Shown here piece by piece: positions 34,114 through 45,470 of a stretch of DNA of 64,000 bases. The stretch is taken from contig NOKP01000027.1 of assembly GCA_002682825.1 (NCBI GenBank), forward strand, positions 434,001 to 498,000, written 5' to 3'. How positions within the stretch are numbered: position 1 is the first letter of the stretch; every line of letters begins with the position of its first letter. The notes beneath the pieces are model-generated. The model was not told the DNA's origin, made no database searches, and saw only the letters and a program-made list of their open reading frames with translations. Source of the DNA: Neonectria sp. B-13 (Eukaryota > Ascomycota > Sordariomycetes > Hypocreales > Nectriaceae). The position numbers were made by a program, and so were the translations under genes.

Positions 34114-36885
34114 TTATGGTATTGGGCGTGTAATGTCAGGCCCTGTTCCGATACCAGTCATGGACCTGAAAGCCCAGTGGAACCAGCCCTCCGTCTCGAG
34201 TTGAATCTTGAGGTCATCGGCTCTCTGCTCCATATCCTCGACCTGCCGCTCAAATGTGACGATGCCATCCTCGACATCTATGACCTTTTGGAGTAGGGCA
34301 TTGATCTCGTAGTCAAGACGGGCGACGAGGACCTCAACCTCCTTGAGACCCTCAGTGAGATGGGCTCGTTCCTCAGCGAGTACCTCGTCCGCACTCACCC
34401 GGAGACGCTGACATGACTCGTTGAGTTGCTCATATAGAGCTTGCATTTCTTCCTTGTCTCGGTCGTAGCGTTCATCCAGGAGCTCGACAGCCTTTAGCTT
34501 CTCCGTGACCCAAGGTTCGATGTTGTTCCGGATGCCGTCGATATAATCGTTGAAGTGTTGAGCAACCTCAGCATATGCCTCGAGACTCGCCAGATCGTTG
34601 GCAGACTGGGTGATGTCAATGATGGGCCTCCAGACCAAGACCGCTTCTTCGGCATCACCAAATGACATCCGCCGAGGCCAGCGATTTTCGTTTGGAAGAC
34701 GTCTCTTCAGGGGTCCAACAAGCTGAATGCTGTGTCTCCGGGAGAGGCCCAACCGTGTAAGGTTCGCCGTGACCTCTGCCTCCAGCATCGGCCCCTGGAG
34801 ATCGGCTTCATCGACCAAGGACCCGACAGCGGACGGCGCTTTGGAGAGAACATCTTTGCGCACCTCGATGCCAATATCAACCAGATCTCCTTCCTGCTCA
34901 GTCCGCTTTCGAGTCTCGGAGCCAGGCGCACTTGATGGCTTAAAATCAACCGTTGAAGTAGACGCAAAATGAGATGCCTGAGGGAAGCCCGGGATGACGT
35001 CCGTGTCTCCTCTTCTCATAGCAGCAAGGTATTCCTCCGGCTTGTTCTTCCACGTGAAGGCCCTGTTAATGCCCACCGTGGCCGGCGGAGTTGTAAGGAA
35101 GGCAGAGCTCTGGGTGGCGCCAGGGGTAACCCCTTCTGCAAAGTCCTCTCTGGTGGAAACAGAGGGTCGAGCATTGTGGCCTCGTAAGCCTCCTCCCACA
35201 GCATCTTTGAACCGCCCGAGTCCGGAGCGGGCATCGCTCATCTTGCCAGCCACACTCTTGAATACGGTCTTCGGCAAAGGAGCATCCTTATCACCGGGAT
35301 TCCTGCCAATACTAATGGCGGAGCCAGGAGGAAGAGTCGAATAGATTCCAGGACTTTCATCGAATCGCTTAATCTCTGGCTCCTCCTCCGTGGGTGCTGA
35401 AGTGAGCCCTTTGAGGTTTACTACCGAGTCTTCTTTCCAAACCAAGGCGGTGCCTAGTTCTGGAGTACGGCTTGGCACCTCGGCAGGGGTTCTCCGTGGT
35501 TTGCCGTGCCAGAGCCATTTCGGCCGTTCACCGTACGCCAGGCTGACGAACCTGTCGATATCTAGCGTCTCGATATCGGCCAGTCCACCTTTGTCCTTTC
35601 CAGAGACCATGCCCATGACGATCTCACCCCTCTTGCCACCAATCTCGGTGACGGTCGACTTGACTGCACGTTGAACACCCCAGCCCTCTCCAGCAGCTGC
35701 TTTGGCAGATGCGCTGTAGAGCCTCAGGAGTGTCTGGCGATCCAAACGCCGTGTCTTTTCGATCTTTTGCGACTTTTGAAAGTGACCGATGCCGCGTTTT
35801 GTGTTGTCAATGTCGAAGACGTCCTTGGAGACCGGTACACCATACCAGTGGAGGCGGTTTCTCGCCCCCATAAGCATGCCGAGAAGGGCAGAGACGGTCG
35901 ACGGTCCTAGAATACCATCTGTGGGCTCGAAATTGTAGTGTTCAGCTCCAACCTCGATCCACCAATTGCTGATGGCGGTCTCGGTCATGTCGCAGAGCAA
36001 ACCGTCGATGTACTCATGATCAAGCTTTTCAAACATGTACAAGGCAACTTGACATAGCTTGATCAGCTCCATGACTGCCTGGGGCAAAGGGACTCGATCG
36101 CTGACTTTATATAGCTGCTGGAATTTGACTCGCGTTGCCTCAGCTGGATCATTGAGTGTTAGACCTGACCGCCCTGAGCACCCAAGTCTTTTGAGGTCCT
36201 CATTGACGATGAATGTTTGGCGATACTTTCGGATATCGCCATCAGGGACAAGAATAACAGTCAGGGCGGAAGGAAAGCTGCTTAGGTTTGTCACCATGAG
36301 CTCGCCCATTGATGTCTGCTTGGGCCTCGCATGAAATTTCTGGATGGCTTTGAAGTAGACGCGCAATTTTAAAGGCCACAAATTCTCGTCTGCTGGCACA
36401 GAGAGGACGCTGACCAAAATCGAATGTTTCTGATCGCCTGTGTAGGTGGTGATGATGAGGGTTGGAGACTGGCGAGAGCAGGCCCATTGTTCGACGAGGT
36501 AGGATTCGTAGCCGCAGAGCACGGCACGACGCTCGGCCACGGTCACACAAGGGTCGTCTTCTAGGTATCTGCGGAGGTGATGGTCAGTACGGAGCCTCTT
36601 TGCGAGAGCCAGCTAGCGCAGTAGAGAGGTTTCTTACCGGAATGCTATCGGATCAGCAAAGACAAGATGCTTTCGCTGGAGAGCGGGGAGCTGCTGAAGC
36701 GCAGGCGCCGCCTCGGCGCCACCATCCTGAAGCTGAACCGAAGTCTGAAGTTCCCCAGGCACGGGAGCGGGAGCACCGTCTTGGGGGTTCGCTCGCGTGC
36801 TGCGCTGGGCTGGGGCCTTGGCGAGGTATTCGTCGTCGAGGCGAAAGGTTCGCGCATCGGGCCCCGAGGGGAATAGGAAGGCCAT
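34114..36885 (-). CDS. STB6-like protein (putative Sin3-binding family)
   Basis: Member of the fungal STB6/STB2 family, named for yeast proteins that bind the Sin3 co-repressor; the molecular role is poorly defined. Two exons, 36885-36638 and 36568-34114, are joined over a 69-nt intron and give 900 residues. The family N-terminal domain begins at about residue 72 and is recognisable from HLVFADPIAFRYLEDDP, GYESYLVEQWACSRQSPT and ITTYTGDQKHSILVSVL; it extends to roughly residue 360. The middle (about 370-640) is low complexity and probably disordered. The C-terminal third has long helical coiled-coil-like segments (for example DERYDRDKEEMQALYEQLNE and VEDGIVTFERQVEDMEQRA) and ends in TGIGTGPDITRPIP. 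The gene diverges from RMD5 across 0.8 kb. Family assignment is from memory of the conserved motifs. Confidence 0.78.
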
Positions 36886-37681
36886 GGCGTCGTCAACGAC
36901 CCCTGAAGCTTGCCGAGTCGAGCTCGAGCTACATCCTCACCCGTTTTGAGCCGCGGGAGATGTCGAGAGCTGGGCGATGCGAGGGCTTGGTGTTGAGGAG
37001 GCTCGCTGGGGGACACGACGCGGTCTGGTCTGGCCAAGGCTGCGGTTCCAGCTAGCATGTGATGCAATAGCTTGCACAAGGCGCAGCCAAGCAGCGTCAT
37101 TCAAAGCAGGCATTTGGCTGGTTGGCCCAGTGGATGCGGGGCACTAATTGTCCCTTGTCCCCACTGTACTTTGGTGTTACAGACACGAACTCTGGGGGTG
37201 GGTTCTACTGTGCACCGTCTGAGCCTCTGAGCGGAGGGGAGACCTCTGAAGGGCATTGTAACAAGCTTAAGGTACTAGGATGGCTCGAGGATGAATGAAC
37301 ACAAGGTTTTGTGACGTTTAATGAGATAAAAACAGTTGATGCTGTTTGAAGCAGGACCCCGTTCTCCTCTGCCGCTAGCCGTTGATTCATCAACAAGAGG
37401 AGGGGCTATAACTCCCGTTTAAAAGCATACTTTCGCCGACCGTCGTTATCGATACCAGCACCCCGGCGCTATCATGACCCGTCCAGCTCCGCCGGCCACT
37501 CGGACCTCAGACGACCTCAACTACGGAAGCCATTTTGCCTCCGCCAACACCCTCTACTGCGTCTGGATGCTACCTACTGAGCTGCCATCTCTCACTGAAC
37601 CCTAAACTAAAGCTCACCGTCCATATAAACCCCCACAAGCGACTTCCAGCGACCGAACAACCCCCAATATCAACCAAAGCC
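36886..37681. promoter_or_regulatory. Divergent promoter region, STB6-like and RMD5
   Basis: Head-to-head promoters. A TATA-like element CATATAAACC (37622-37631) lies about 55 bp upstream of the RMD5 start, followed by an AC-rich leader (AACAACCCCCAATATCAACC). No other gene is seen. Confidence 0.5.
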
Positions 37682-39099
37682 ATGGCTGGATCCGACGATC
37701 ATGTCTCGCCATTTGGACCTCTAATGGCCGAGCTGGCTCGCATGAGGAAGTCCAACTTGACCTCGGCGATCGAAGATGTCGATCAAATCATTGATTTGCT
37801 CACCGCTGCCCGGGAACAGGTTGCCGCTGGTCAGCTTATCCTCTACCTTGTTCAAGTCCGTCCAACTGACTCTCGCCGCAGAACCCGATGCCCATCGAAT
37901 CGGTATGGCCATGACCACCCTGCAGAACCCAGTCAAAGCCCGCTTCGAGGCAATCACACAAGATCTCAAAGAGGTTACAAAGGCGCAAAAGGGGTTCGGA
38001 AAGGCCCTCGATAAGGTCCGTCTCCCTCAGATTCTTCGTCCGACTTGCCTTTGCTAACCCCAGCCAGGCCATCCCGCACCGCGAACTACCTATGGAGTCG
38101 GATGCCATGGCTGACTACCCAAGCCTCATCAACCGTGCCATTACCATGCACCTCCTCCGCGAGGGCCAGTTCTCCGTCGCCTCAACGTTTCTCCACGAAT
38201 CCACCCGCGACCTTCCCTCCCATAGCGGAACACACGCCTCCCCCCAGACTGACGAGGATGGGGATGACGACATGGACGATGACGACGACGACGACGACGA
38301 CGAGGACCCATACACAGCCGAAATGCACAACCTTCACTCCGAAGACCTCCAGGACAAGTTCTCGGAGATGTACAGCATCCTCTCTCAGCTCAAGGACCGC
38401 AATCTCGTGGCCGCTATAGAGTGGGCCCGCGTCAACAGCGCCCTGCTGGACGCGAAAGGTAGCACCCTCGAGTTCGAGCTTAGCAAGCTCCAGTTTGTCT
38501 GGCTCTTCAAGGGCTCCTGTGTCAACGGGCTCCCCGATGATAGCCGCAATGGGCAACGCGGCGCCCTGGCCTACGCCCGCGCTCACTTCGCCCGCTTTCA
38601 GACCCGCCACCTCCGCGAGATCCAGCAGCTCTGCGCCGCCATGGTCTACATGCCCAATCTCACTGCCTCGCCCTACCGCCACATCTTCGAGATTGACTCG
38701 GCCTTTGACGACGTCGCCATGTCCTTCACGCGCGAGTTCTGCTCCTTGCTCGGTCTCTCTGCAGAGTCCCCCCTGTACATGGCCGTGACGGCGGGCTCCA
38801 TCGCCCTGCCCCGCCTCATGAAGTACACGACCTACATGCGCGAGAAGAAGACGGAGTGGACCACGGACCACGAGCTTGCTTTTGAGACGCCCCTGCCCGA
38901 GTCCATGATTTACCACCCCATCTTCGTTTGCCCTGTCAGTAAGGAGCAGACTACTCAGGACAACCCGGCCATGATGCTGTCCTGCGGCCACGTCATCTGC
39001 CGCGAGTCCCTTCACAACATCACCAAGGCCGCTCGGTACAAGTGTCCTTACTGCCCCACCGAGGGCCAACTCAAGGATGCCATAAAGATCAAGTTCTAA
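37682..39099 (+). CDS. RMD5: GID/CTLH E3 ubiquitin ligase RING subunit Rmd5 (Gid2)
   Basis: Catalytic RING subunit, paired with Fyv10/Gid9 in the GID complex that degrades gluconeogenic enzymes when glucose returns in yeast. Three exons, 37682-37829, 37882-38015 and 38068-39099, with two 52-nt introns give 437 residues. After a helical N-terminus (SAIEDVDQIIDLLTAAREQV) come LisH at about 110-140 (YPSLINRAITMHLLREGQFS), CTLH at about 185-240, CRA to about 340, and the C-terminal RING-like module at 382-426 (CPVSKEQTT, MLSCGHVICRESL, KCPYCP). Spacing matches the degenerate RING of Rmd5. A 15-residue stretch that is almost entirely Asp (38269-38309), between LisH and CTLH, is unusual and probably a disordered acidic linker. 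Intron 2 has two tandem AG acceptors four bases apart, and only the distal one keeps frame. The TATA-like element is described separately. Confidence 0.92.
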
Positions 39100-39956
39100 C
39101 CTTGGTGTCATGACTCCATCCTTGACACACCCTTTCAGGTCATCTCACTTACACTGTTTCTGTTTATCTTGGGCTGCTTTTTGTATTTGTGGCATTCGGA
39201 CCTGGCGTTGTTGGCTATATGGATGACGCGGCGGTGTATTATTCTTGCTTGGTGTTTCCTTTACTTGGGATGGAGAGTGAATAGCGGGAGTCTGATTTAT
39301 AGCCTTACTGGGATGCGTCTATTGGTACCGAGGTAGAACGGATACATGTCGAGTCCTTCTCATTGATATCGAGTTGGGTTATGAATATAGCGCAAGTCAT
39401 CACTATTCAAACTTTGCGTCTTCAGAGGATTACGATAGACAGGCTCGTTCTTAACAGCATACGGATGATTTGGTTCCACATATTCGTCATTGAACTATCC
39501 ACAACTAACAGTCAGACTAGGTAGGACCTTCTACCAGGGCTAACTGCAACTTCTAACACTCGTCCTCCCATACTGAACGGGTTCTCTTGATTAAAGTGAA
39601 GAGCCGACTATCCAACTACCTATTCCGAGGAAGACAAAAAAAAAGAACTCCGAGTTCTTGGTCGTTCAAAGATATGATGGCTTATTGAACGCCTGGTATG
39701 TGACAAACTTCACAAAAGAGATTTGAAATCAAATGAAAAAGGAAAGTTCCCACGTATTTGGTGGGGGATATCGTTGGTTCGCCTTCTGCACAAGCCTCTT
39801 CCATGTGGCCACCGTCCGATCCCGAGCCTGCCCTGGCTGACCAGTGCCTCCGAATGGGAAATTTTTTAATTCCTTTCGTAAATTCATTTCTTTGTACAAT
39901 GATGGCGCCTCGAGACTGTCGAGGTGTATTTGGCTATCATGGTCGTGCTTGGAAGC
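39100..39956. other. Convergent 3' region, RMD5 and UPF0658 gene
   Basis: Relatively AT-rich, with a short A-run at about 39636-39645. The 39758-39994 frame is short and featureless. I see no gene or RNA. Confidence 0.55.
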
Positions 39957-41356
39957 TTAGTCGATGGTCATGCGGCTTGGGTTCTGGGGCTTGACGTCTT
40001 GCAGGTTGATGGAGTTGAGGTCCGGCTTCTCCTCAATCTTAGGCTTGGATTGCAGGTGCGGCTTCAGGCCACGGCCGAAGTTGCCCATGCAGACGACGGC
40101 ATTGACGATGGTGAGGACGATGAGTAGGATTGTGATGACGGCGAAGGCTGTGAGCGACTTTCGGACGGAATCGTAGTTCTCTCTGGTGTTGGGCTGGTAG
40201 ATTCGAACCAACTTGAAGATAAAGTAGGAGAGTGCGCCAAGATATAGAATGATGACAATGATCATGCCGGGCTTGTTCTCCCTGCGAGTGAAGAAGGCGG
40301 CGGCCAGGAGAATGGCGATAGTGACGGGGATGGTGACGATGGTCAAGGCAAATTCGGGATCATTCGTCTGGGCCACAACGACAACGAATTGAATGATGAA
40401 GCCGAGGAAAAAGAAGAAATCGAACTTGAGCAGGGCAATGTAAATCTGAACGCTGTTAAATACTGGTCATGAGGTGAGCTTTGAGAATGGCGCATACCTG
40501 GTAGTGAAGGAACCGCTTCTTCATGCGATAATCGGCACCGATGTTCTTGAGAATATCCCAGGCATACTCCTGGTAGATCTTCCACGAGATGAAGATCATG
40601 CACACGGTGGCCAGGGCAATGATGGCAGGAATGGCGATGAGGTAGGGCCTAATATCCCCCCAAAGCACCTTGGGTTTCACGCCCTGCTCGAGACCGTTGT
40701 AATATTTCAGAACGTCGATAGCTTCCAGAATCTGGTCAACCTGAATGGTAGTGTAGACCATGAGGGCGAGGTTGGAGAAGCAGACTCCGATGACCTGAAT
40801 GGTGTTCTTCTGGCGGAGGGCATCCCACACAATGACCAGTGTATACAAAAAACCGAAGATGAAGAGGGTCAAAAAGGTAGGGATGGTCTTGTACTGAGAC
40901 TGGACTTTGTCCTCCTTGACATGATCGCCAAGGTTGGACTGGAACTTGGCAAATACGTATCTAAGGATGCAAGTTAGTGGGAGCTTCATGTCAAGGTGGT
41001 ATGAGGATAATGACATACGCCTCAAAGCAGATGCACAGGATGGCTTGAAGAGCCGAGACGGCCATGAAGGCGGCGGGCCACCTGCGCTTGAGAAAGCCGA
41101 AGGTGTCACGATGCGTGCTCGGGGCGGGAACCGAGGACGCCAGGCCCTCTCGATAGGCATAACCCTGATTGTATTCCGGGTCGACTTGATGGGAGGTGTC
41201 GGGGTAGGAGGGTTGCGGAACGGGGGGCTGGTCGTATGAAGGAGACAAGTCGCCGTCACCGTAGGACTGGTTGTAGCTGTGGCCGCCGTATCCGAAACCG
41301 GTATCGACGCCGAGCAGCGACTTGCGCGACTCGAGTCGGGTAGCCACGCTGGACAT
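39957..41356 (-). CDS. UPF0658-type Golgi multi-pass membrane protein
   Basis: Polytopic membrane protein resembling the uncharacterised fungal UPF0658 Golgi family of Schizosaccharomyces pombe. Three exons, 41356-41019, 40960-40498 and 40445-39957, have introns of 58 and 52 nt and give 429 residues. The first ~90 residues are hydrophilic and Tyr/Pro/Ser-rich (cytosolic, disordered). About eight hydrophobic helices follow, including AAFMAVSALQAILCICFEA, TFLTLFIFGFLYTLVIVW, YLIAIPAIIALATVCMIFI, KFDFFFFLGFIIQFVVVVA and AVITILLIVLTIVNAVVCM. The tail is short and polar, ending in PQNPSRMTID. The start was set at the ATG of MSSVATRLESRK; an upstream in-frame GTG was rejected. Function is unknown and the Golgi location rests on the family name. 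Confidence 0.82.
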
Positions 41357-44300
41357 ATGTTGACTCCGACCGGGAGTCACGGGGCGGGATGGGAGGAGGG
41401 TGGACTTGTCGTCTAGGGCAAGATGAGGATGCCCAGGTAGATGGTAATTCTAGGGTGATGATTCTAGGGTGATGAATCCAAGGTGACGATGAGAGAAGGA
41501 ATTCCTGCGGAGTGGAATACGGGGACGCGTGTGTCGGTCGATGGTCGCTTGTCGCTGGGGGTCGGAGCCACGGGCGCGGGGCGAGTTCGAGTGGGAGCTG
41601 AGTAAACAATGGAGAGACGAAAGTCGCGAGAAGGAGAGGTAAACGAGAGACGGCGACACGATTATTGATATGAGGTGTCGATAGGAGGCGCGATGCGAAC
41701 AAGTAGGTGGATCAGTTTGGGGGGTGTTTGGGTGGTAAATGGAGAACGGAGAATGGAAGATGGAGAAGAAAGAAGGTTGAATGGACAAGCTAGGGGAAGA
41801 GGGAGAAATATGGAGAGAAATGTCAGAGGAGAGGTTTTGGTTGAGCAGCGCTGAAACAGATTGGAACGAGAGGATCAGTTGGAGAAATGGAAGGAGGGTG
41901 ACAGGGTGCGACAGGGGTGAGAGCCGCTAAGCAGGGGTGGGGAAAGGTTCAGGGCAGGACTCCAGAAAGCCCAGCGCCAATGGCCACTAAAGTCCAGTGG
42001 GCCTGGCGCTGTGAGCGGGCAGCTTTTAGCGGAGGCTGGGGGGCTGGGCACTAAAAACCCGAAGCGTTCCAGCGGCTCCAGTGCAGGAAGCCCCGAGCTG
42101 TCAGTGCCGTCCTTATTTGTCTCAGACCTGGCCTGGTCGAGGCTTGGAAGTGTTCGGGATCGCGGGAGGGGAGAGAGAGAGAGAGATGGATGTAACGAAG
42201 CGAAACCTCTAGAGGAAGAGAGAGAGAGCGAAGAATGCAACCGAGTTTGATTGGCAGTGCGTCTTGCTGGGCAGGGAAGAAAAGAAAACAAGCACGAATA
42301 AAGTAACGGGCTCCTTCATCTGAAAGGATGGATATTTGAGCACCCCCGGACTGATACAGCCAGGACTCTGCTGGAATCTGGAATGACTTGTGCACCACAA
42401 CAGGCATGCATGGCTGTTTTCGAAGGCCTCCCAGTGGACGACGGCCCTGCAGCCCTCCACAAGTGCAGAACAGCCCCGGGACAAGCCCTGGCACGAGCCC
42501 TGGCCACAAGAAGCATTCAGCCTTGGGGAGCGGAGAGGTCCGCTGGGGATGGACCCGACGGGACCATCCCCTACCGACGGAACTCTACTGCGCTCAGTCA
42601 GCCTGACTGTGACTGTAATTAGTTCAGGTATTAGTGTAGTAAGGAAGCGTCTCACTCAGACAGGCTCTGACTGCCTGCTGCTGCTAGCTAAGGTAGGACG
42701 TGTATGGTACGTTCTTCGTCGGAATAGGATCAGTAGGACCAGTAGGACTGTGAGTTATGGTTGGGTACCCGCGACGATCCCCCTTGCTGGCTTGCTCGCC
42801 GACGCAAGTGTTGTTTTTAGATCGGCGAGGCTCCACAGGAGCACTGCGAAAGGCTCTGTGTGTGCGGCAGTGCATCAACACTTTATTACTACTCTCTCTC
42901 CCTTGGGACTTTGACCCAGAGGAGGCTCAGCGCGAGTCAGCCGCGTTAGTGTTGCTCTCCATTTTCTAAGTGATACCCATCACTTGCACTAACATATGAT
43001 ACCAACGTCCAGTGGGGGGTGGGGCTTGGACCCGGCGCTGGGGCTCAGCAGGCCCGTACAGCCACATTTCCTCTTGTCACATTGCCCACTTAGGTTCCAC
43101 ACTCTCCCACTGGACTCTCCCACACTTTTCATGACGGCATCCACCCATCTCCAGCCCGTTGGATGGCGCTAGGAGCACTTGGCTCTGCTGTATTGTCCAT
43201 TTCAGAGCTAAGAACAGCATCGAGCGATGCTGCTTCCATCAGATATGGCGCAGTCTAGAAGATGGAGGATGGGGAAGGCTTCGCAAGTGCCGACCGACCG
43301 CCCAAGTTGGTTCACAGAGGAGGCGCTGTCGACGTTTATGCGAACCACCCGCCATCGTCGATCGCCCATGGCATATCCCGTCCATCTGCGTTCCAAGTGG
43401 TGGGCTGACTGACAGGTAGTAGGACGAGGCACACCTCGTTTGTCTCTAAAACCTGATGAACTGACCGAAGTTTGCCGTCTCGACCCCAAAGTGGCGGTCG
43501 ATAGCCCCCAGCCTTTGGCGGCCATGCCGCCTCTTCACACCAAGAACACGCAGAAGTGCATCGCTGCAGCAGAAGCCTGGCCAGTTGGCATTCTGCCCAG
43601 TCCAAGCCAGTAGCTGCATGTTGCCGACAGACAGGAAATCCGCCATTGGTGGCCTGGGCTCCTCACCAGCGCAGCTGTGGCTCCTCGTATTCCATAATTG
43701 CCTATCCGGACCGCCCGATGCACCTTGCCGATTTGCTTTCTTGCCAGCGTTGCGTTGAATGCCCGGAAGATATCAGAGATCTGCGCACCAGGCCGGAAAG
43801 GTGGCAGGCACACTGGGGACAAATCCCTCTCTGTATCGGTGGGAGTGGGTATTCATTCGTAGATGCGACGCTCTGTACATAAATAGATGTCAAAAGCTGC
43901 AATATCGCCTCGGGATTGGGAGTGAGGTACCCGACATGCACGTCAGCTGGGAATCTGGAAGCAGCATGGTCTCGTCATCTACATAATCCCGTATCATCAG
44001 GCCACAACTGTCAGTCACACGTGAATCATCCAGGATTACTATGTCTACACTGTATTCGGTGGGCATTATGGAGTGTGTGCCTGTGAAGAAAGGAGAGCGT
44101 CCTGAAATGCTTCGGCTGATGTCTGGTGTGAGGCCCTTCTCCCCGCTCGCACGAACTCATCCATTTTCTGCCTCATCCACAGAACAAACTTCTTCCTTTT
44201 TCTTTCTGCCTCTTTCAACTTTGAGACATGCATTGTGACGAATGTTGTTCACCCACTTTGGTACCTAGCACGGACAGCGGCTTTCGTAACGGATAACGCG

Positions 44301-45470
44301 CGTAAGCCGCGTTGGCTTTAGTTCCGGGCGCCTTGGCGCCGCCTCAGGGAAGTATCGTTGCACAACTTTCGATGTTCCACCCAACAGACCAGTTCAGTCG
44401 AGGAAAATGCGCGACTGTTTTCTAACAAATATCTTAAGTTCGTTAGTTAATCTTGATCCTTGAAAGTGACGTGCCTGGGGTCTGCATTCGTGATGCATTT
44501 GTGACGGAGGCCGCCACTGCCATTTATAGAACTCAACGTCTGTTATGCCGTGGGCTGATATTGGATCTACGGATAAGGTGGACTTCATTTCCCGGAACCA
44601 CATAATAGGACGGAATATGCGGATGGCGATTCGCCAGCTCGGGTAGTTTTGATTCGGAGAGGCAACACCTGTTACATCCTACCTATAGATATCACTTTGG
44701 AGAACATGAACATACATATTCGTAGACGAATGCGATAGGAATGTTGGCATTGGCCTATCATCCTTGACGTAAGTTGACTCCTGGTCTTGAGCTCCATGCA
44801 GTCATATCAAGGACGATACAATTCCCTTGCTTTGTGAATGGAATTGTAGTGATCGAGGTACTTACTATGGTCGTACAAGGCCACATTGCACGGTGCCTCA
44901 CAGGTAATATCTGTAATTCGAGATTTTGAAAGCAACATAATCGACGAAGGGCCTGGCCTTATTGCTGGGGACATCTTGGCTTGGGATTTTAGGGATCAAG
45001 AATCTTTCATTGAATACGTTGACAAACTGGTTGTTTGGTCTGATACCAATAATGATGGACACCTCCGCACTAGGTCCGATGACTGCGCACTTGATTCCTA
45101 CCCTCCCTTGGGGCCATCAAATTTGCTTAGAATGTTGGTCCGCTTGCGAGTTACCGTTGACGAGTACTAATCGAGGTTGCTGTAGAAGTTATATGTACAC
45201 ATGCAAAAGCTGCGCTATGTTGGAGAACCTTGGGGACAAAAGAGTGAAGAGGGAGAAGCTCGAGGGCATGATTATGTAGCATGTCAACAGCCGCACTTGC
45301 TATTCTGCATAACGTAGATAGACTACATGGTAAAAGCCTAGACAAATTCATCAGAGTCCGTCGTTTATTTAGTAGACCTCCTTTCCTCCAACGCCTGTAA
45401 ACCTTCGTCCAACCCGTAACACCTCGCAACTCAGTACTTGGACAAGACAAAGACAAATCACCCGCCATAT
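41357..45470. other. 4.1 kb intergenic region upstream of the UPF0658 gene
   Basis: The left end is the promoter and leader of the UPF0658 gene, with a 14-bp tandem duplication at 41447-41474 and GA-rich tracts near 42172-42230. The rest, to the 3' end of the Zn(II)2Cys6 gene, shows only short frames. An AT-richer stretch at about 44380-45200 contains a 95-codon frame (44886-45170) that starts with TTG and reads as plausible protein on both strands; it is treated as a possible decayed remnant and not as a gene. Confidence 0.5.
41447..41474. repeat. 14-bp tandem duplication in the UPF0658 leader
   Basis: ATTCTAGGGTGATG occurs twice head to tail, followed by a degenerate third copy (AATCCAAGGTGACG). 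Confidence 0.85.

Noticed and set aside
38182..39111. 309-codon minus-strand frame
   Set aside because: It is the mirror of the RMD5 coding strand; the plus-strand LisH, CTLH and RING motifs decide the strand.
40195..40206. tRNA B-box-like GGTTCGAATCT on the minus strand
   Set aside because: It lies in the middle of the UPF0658 coding exon with no matching A box or cloverleaf, so it is coincidental.
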